Of a stretch of 64,000 nt of DNA, positions 60,834 to 64,000 are shown in pieces. The DNA is from Rhodovastum sp963714255 (GTDB taxonomy: Bacteria; Pseudomonadota; Alphaproteobacteria; Acetobacterales; Acetobacteraceae): NCBI GenBank assembly GCA_963714255.1, contig CAVQNU010000032.1:66510-130509 (forward strand), given 5' to 3'. The notes beneath the pieces are model-generated. The model did not search any database. It saw only the letters and a list, made by a program, of their open reading frames with translations, and was not told where the DNA came from. Within the stretch, counting starts at the first letter, position 1. Every line of letters begins with the position of its first letter. Both the position numbers and the translations under genes were made by a program.

Positions 60834-63572
60834 ATGTTCTCCCGCATTGCCCGCGCCATCCTCGGCACGTCGAATGACCGCGCACTCAAGGCCTACCAGC
60901 GCCGGGTGCCGGAAATCAACGACCTCGAGCCTGCCATGCGGGCGCTCTCCGACGCGGCGCTGCGTGGCAAAACCGCGGAATTCCGCCAGCGCCTCGACCA
61001 GGGCGCCAGCCTCGACGACTTGCTGCCCGAGGCCTTCGCGGTGGTGCGCGAAGCCTCCCAGCGCACCCTGGGCATGCGGCATTTCGACGTGCAGATGATC
61101 GGCGGCATGGTTCTGCACGAAGGCAAGATCGCCGAAATGAAGACCGGCGAAGGCAAAACGCTGGTGGCGACGCTGGCGGTCTACCTCAACGCGCTGACCG
61201 GCCAGGGCGTGCACATCGTCACCGTCAACGACTACCTGGCCAAGCGCGACGCCGAGTGGATGGGGCAGATCTACACCTTCCTCGGCATGACCGTGGGCGT
61301 GATCGTGCACGGGCTTGATGAAAGCGAGCGGCGGGCGCAATACGCGGCGGACATCACCTACGGCACCAACAACGAATTCGGCTTCGACTACTTGCGCGAC
61401 AACATGAAATACCGGCTGGACAACATGGTCCAGCGCGATTTCGTCTATGCCATCGTCAACGAGGTCAACTCGATCCTGATCGACGAGGCGCGCACCCCGC
61501 TGATCATCTCCGGCCCGGCCGAAAACTCGTCGGACATGTACCGCACCGTCAACGCGGTGGTGCGCGAACTGGTGAAGGACGAGTCGACATATGACAAAGA
61601 CGAGAAATTCCGCACCGCCACCCTGACCGAGGACGGGGCGCCGCGCGTCGAAGACATGCTGCGCGCCGCCGGGATCATCACCGAGGGCAACCTCTACGAC
61701 ATTTTCAACGTCACGGTGCTGCACCACGTGCAGCAGTCGCTGCGCGCGCAGGTGCTGTTCGCCCGCGACGTGGACTACATCGTGCGCCAGGACAAGATCG
61801 TGCTGATCGACGAGTTCACCGGCCGCATGATGGAAGGACGGCGCTTCTCCGAGGGGCTGCACCAGGCGCTGGAAGCGAAGGAAGGCGTCACCGTCCAGCC
61901 GGAGAACCAGACCCTCGCCTCGATCACCTTTCAGAACTTCTTCCGCCTGTATCCCAAGCTCGCCGGCATGACCGGCACGGCGCTGACCGAGGCCGACGAG
62001 TTCATGGAGATCTACCGCCTCGAAGTGGTCGAGATCCCCACCAACGTCCCCTGTATCCGCCTCGATGCCGACGACGAGGTCTACCGCACGGCGGAGGAGA
62101 AATACGAGGCGCTGGCCGCCCTGATCTCCGAGGCCCGATCGCGCCGGCAGCCGATGCTGGTGGGCACGGTGAGCATCGAGAAAAGCGAGCACCTCTCGGG
62201 CGTGTTGAAGAAGAAAAAGATCCCGCACCAGGTGCTGAACGCGCGCTATCACGAGCAGGAGGCGGTGATCATCTCCCAGGCCGGCGCGCCCGGGGCGGTC
62301 ACCATCGCCACCAACATGGCCGGCCGCGGCACCGACATCAAGCTGGGCGGCAATGTCGAAATGCGCCTGAAGATCGAGGCCGCCGGCATCGCCGACCCCG
62401 CCGAGCGGGCGGCGCGCGAGGCGGCGATCCGCGAGGAAGTGGCGCGCGGCTATGAAACGGTGAAGCAGGCCGGCGGGCTGTTCGTCATCGGCACCGAGCG
62501 ACATGAAAGCCGGCGCATCGACAACCAGTTGCGCGGCCGCTCCGGCCGCCAGGGCGACCCCGGGGCGTCGCGGTTCTTTCTGTCGTTGGAAGACGATCTG
62601 ATGCGCATTTTCGGCTCGGACCGGATGGGTGGCATGCTCACCCGGCTCGGCCTGAAGCCCGGCGAGGCGATCGTCCATCCCTGGATCAACAAGGCGCTGG
62701 AGAAAGCGCAGAAGAAAGTCGAGGCGCGCAACTTCGACACCCGCAAGAACGTGCTAAAATTCGACAACGTCATGAACGACCAGCGCCGCGAGGTCTACGC
62801 CCAGCGCCGCGAGTTCATGAAGGCGAGCGACGTGTCCGAGACGATCGACGACATGCGCGCCGAGATCATCGGCCAGTTGGTGGCTCGCCGCATTCCCGAG
62901 CGCGCGTTCGCCGAGCAGTGGGAATCGGCGGAGCTGGCCGAGGATTTGCGCCGGGTGCTGAACCTCGACCTGCCCATCGTGGACTGGGCGCGCGAGGAGG
63001 GCATTGACGAGACCGCCATCCGCGAGCGCATCGAGCAGGCGGCGGATGCGTTCATGGCGGCGAAGGCGGCGAATTTCGGCCCCGAGGTGATGCGCTTCGT
63101 GGAGAAGAGCCTGCTGCTGCAAATGCTGGATGCGGTGTGGAAGGAGCATTTGCTGGCGCTCGACCATTTGCGCCAGGGCATCGGGCTGCGCGCCTATGGC
63201 CAGCGCGACCCTCTGAACGAGTACAAAACCGAAGCTTTCGCCCTGTTCAACGCCATGCTGGACGAGCTGAAGGAGCGGGTTACGACCATGGTGGCGCGGG
63301 TGGAACTGGGCGGCGAGGCGCCGGCCGAGTTGCCGCCGCCGCCGTCGCGTTTCCTGGTGGAGAGCCATCCCGAGCCGGCGCTGGCGCTGGCCGGGGCCGA
63401 GCGGGAATACGAAATGGCCGACGCCGGGGTGACGCGGCTAACCACGCAGCCCAGCCGCAGCAACTCGGTAGACCGCAAGGACCCCTCGACCTGGCGCAAC
63501 AGTCCACGCAACGCCCCCTGCCCGTGCGGCAGCGGCAAGAAGTTCAAGCACTGCCACGGAAGGAACATGTAG
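60834..63572 (+). CDS. secA: Preprotein translocase ATPase SecA
   Basis: The 912-residue motor drives proteins through SecYEG. Walker A MKTGEGKTL is at 102-110, Walker B VNSILIDEARTPLIISGPAE follows, and the preprotein cross-linking domain lies between. FFRLYPKLAGMTGTALTEAD, NMAGRGTDIKLGGNVEMRLK and RIDNQLRGRSGRQGDPGASR are the second nucleotide-binding fold. The C-terminal zinc tail CPCGSGKKFKHCHGRNM binds SecB. The ATG is preceded by GGAAGG. It is divergent from the PPIase gene, an exported-protein chaperone, and followed by a WapI-like gene. Confidence 0.98.
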   Translation: MFSRIARAILGTSNDRALKAYQRRVPEINDLEPAMRALSDAALRGKTAEFRQRLDQGASLDDLLPEAFAVVREASQRTLGMRHFDVQMIGGMVLHEGKIAEMKTGEGKTLVATLAVYLNALTGQGVHIVTVNDYLAKRDAEWMGQIYTFLGMTVGVIVHGLDESERRAQYAADITYGTNNEFGFDYLRDNMKYRLDNMVQRDFVYAIVNEVNSILIDEARTPLIISGPAENSSDMYRTVNAVVRELVKDESTYDKDEKFRTATLTEDGAPRVEDMLRAAGIITEGNLYDIFNVTVLHHVQQSLRAQVLFARDVDYIVRQDKIVLIDEFTGRMMEGRRFSEGLHQALEAKEGVTVQPENQTLASITFQNFFRLYPKLAGMTGTALTEADEFMEIYRLEVVEIPTNVPCIRLDADDEVYRTAEEKYEALAALISEARSRRQPMLVGTVSIEKSEHLSGVLKKKKIPHQVLNARYHEQEAVIISQAGAPGAVTIATNMAGRGTDIKLGGNVEMRLKIEAAGIADPAERAAREAAIREEVARGYETVKQAGGLFVIGTERHESRRIDNQLRGRSGRQGDPGASRFFLSLEDDLMRIFGSDRMGGMLTRLGLKPGEAIVHPWINKALEKAQKKVEARNFDTRKNVLKFDNVMNDQRREVYAQRREFMKASDVSETIDDMRAEIIGQLVARRIPERAFAEQWESAELAEDLRRVLNLDLPIVDWAREEGIDETAIRERIEQAADAFMAAKAANFGPEVMRFVEKSLLLQMLDAVWKEHLLALDHLRQGIGLRAYGQRDPLNEYKTEAFALFNAMLDELKERVTTMVARVELGGEAPAELPPPPSRFLVESHPEPALALAGAEREYEMADAGVTRLTTQPSRSNSVDRKDPSTWRNSPRNAPCPCGSGKKFKHCHGRNM

Positions 63573-63595
63573 CGGCGGAACGCATCGCCGCCAGC

Positions 63596-63973
63596 GTGGT
63601 GATTGCGGATGGCCGTTGCGGCCTGCGGCTGATCCGCGCGGGCGAGCCGAACGAGTTGGGATGTCCGACCCTCATCGATGTGCAGGCGGGGCCGTTCGCC
63701 GGCTCGGTCAGGGATGACACGGTAGGTCCTTATGCCGCGTTTCGCGACCAGCTGACCGCTCTGTATAACGGGCTTTCCGGGACCGCGCGGTTGGCCAGCG
63801 CCGAGGGATTCAGCCTGGTTCTGACGGGCGACGGACGCGGCGGCGTCTCGGTGTCCGTCGCAGTCACGGCCGACCATGTTGCCCCGATCCGGCTGGTTTT
63901 CGGGTTCGACATCGACCAGACCTATCTGCCCGGGATCATTCGCCAACTCAACGCAACGTTCCCCGCGACCTAA
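63596..63973 (+). CDS. WapI-like family protein, hypothetical
   Basis: The product has 125 residues when started at the GTG at 63596 (63599 is equally possible). The C-terminal pattern LTALYNGLSGTARLASAEGF, then FSLVLTGDGRGGVSVSVAVT and FGFDIDQTYLPGIIRQLNAT resembles the WapI family of immunity-type proteins, many of which are simple housekeeping orphans rather than true toxin antagonists. No WapA-like toxin is beside it. It starts 24-27 bases after the secA stop and may be read through from it. The start codon and function are uncertain. Confidence 0.65.
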   Translation: MVIADGRCGLRLIRAGEPNELGCPTLIDVQAGPFAGSVRDDTVGPYAAFRDQLTALYNGLSGTARLASAEGFSLVLTGDGRGGVSVSVAVTADHVAPIRLVFGFDIDQTYLPGIIRQLNATFPAT

Positions 63974-64000
63974 CCGACCAGGGTTCCTTCAGGAATGGGG

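Noticed and set aside
1..64000. CRISPR array, prophage or insertion sequence
   Set aside because: No regular spacer-repeat array, no transposase or integrase frame, and no phage structural gene was found. The repeats present are palindromic intergenic elements without open frames.

Overview
The window is 64 kb of very GC-rich chromosomal DNA. Gene content and order point to an alphaproteobacterium, most likely a member of the Acetobacteraceae. Supporting signs are the block ffh-rpsP-rimM-trmD-rplS running straight into leuC-leuD-leuB, aerobic cobaltochelatase cobS/cobT next to a J-domain gene and a bolA-like gene, a miaA-ilvB-ilvN-ilvC operon, and the secA/PPIase/argJ/GNAT-Nudix neighbourhood. 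The family assignment is an inference from synteny and protein style; no rRNA gene is present to confirm it.

Layout. 1-2.5 kb: end of an isoaspartyl-methyltransferase-like gene, tRNA-Cys and two small orphan genes in a sparse region. 2.5-7.1 kb: branched-chain amino acid operon (miaA, ilvB, ilvN, ilvC; minus strand). 7.2-14.3 kb: serB, smc, a DsbA-like thioredoxin, a DUF721 gene and mutY. 14.5-24.9 kb: signalling, with a hybrid HWE histidine kinase, a TetR regulator and two chemoreceptors, one carrying PilZ and CZB domains. 25.1-31.9 kb: ffh and ribosome-maturation genes, then leucine biosynthesis. 32-35.6 kb: an AI-2E family transporter and two related amidohydrolases. 35.7-40.6 kb: a divergent zf-HC2 anti-sigma/ECF sigma pair and a type I secretion ABC transporter with its HlyD-type adaptor. 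40.6-49.4 kb: LysE exporter, TPR/GT41 glycosyltransferase and three OprB-like porins with an embedded lipoprotein gene. 49.6-55.7 kb: cobT, cobS, DnaJ-like, BolA-like, RHH protein, DUF2889 protein and a CinA-like protein. 55.8-64 kb: small lipoprotein, GNAT-Nudix fusion, rpiA, argJ, parvulin PPIase, secA and a WapI-like protein.

How the genes work together. IlvB/IlvN/IlvC make the valine/isoleucine precursors and LeuC/D/B extend the valine precursor to leucine, so most of the branched-chain pathway lies here in two operons. ffh and secA supply the two protein-targeting routes to the Sec translocon. The PPIase and the DsbA-like protein act on exported proteins, and the porins are clients of that export. 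The kinase and the two receptors form a sensory island with no che genes beside it.

Two properties cut across the window. First, at least eleven gene junctions carry members of one hairpin-rich repeat family. Three of these contain a nested palindrome of 72-78 bp whose two arms change together between copies. A second, CT-rich inverted repeat interrupts both the ilv and the leu operons. Second, four conserved genes (smc, an amidohydrolase, a lipoprotein gene and a dnaJ-like gene) each carry exactly one surplus base that breaks the reading frame. This looks more like consensus error or recent mutation than design, but it affects how these genes should be read.
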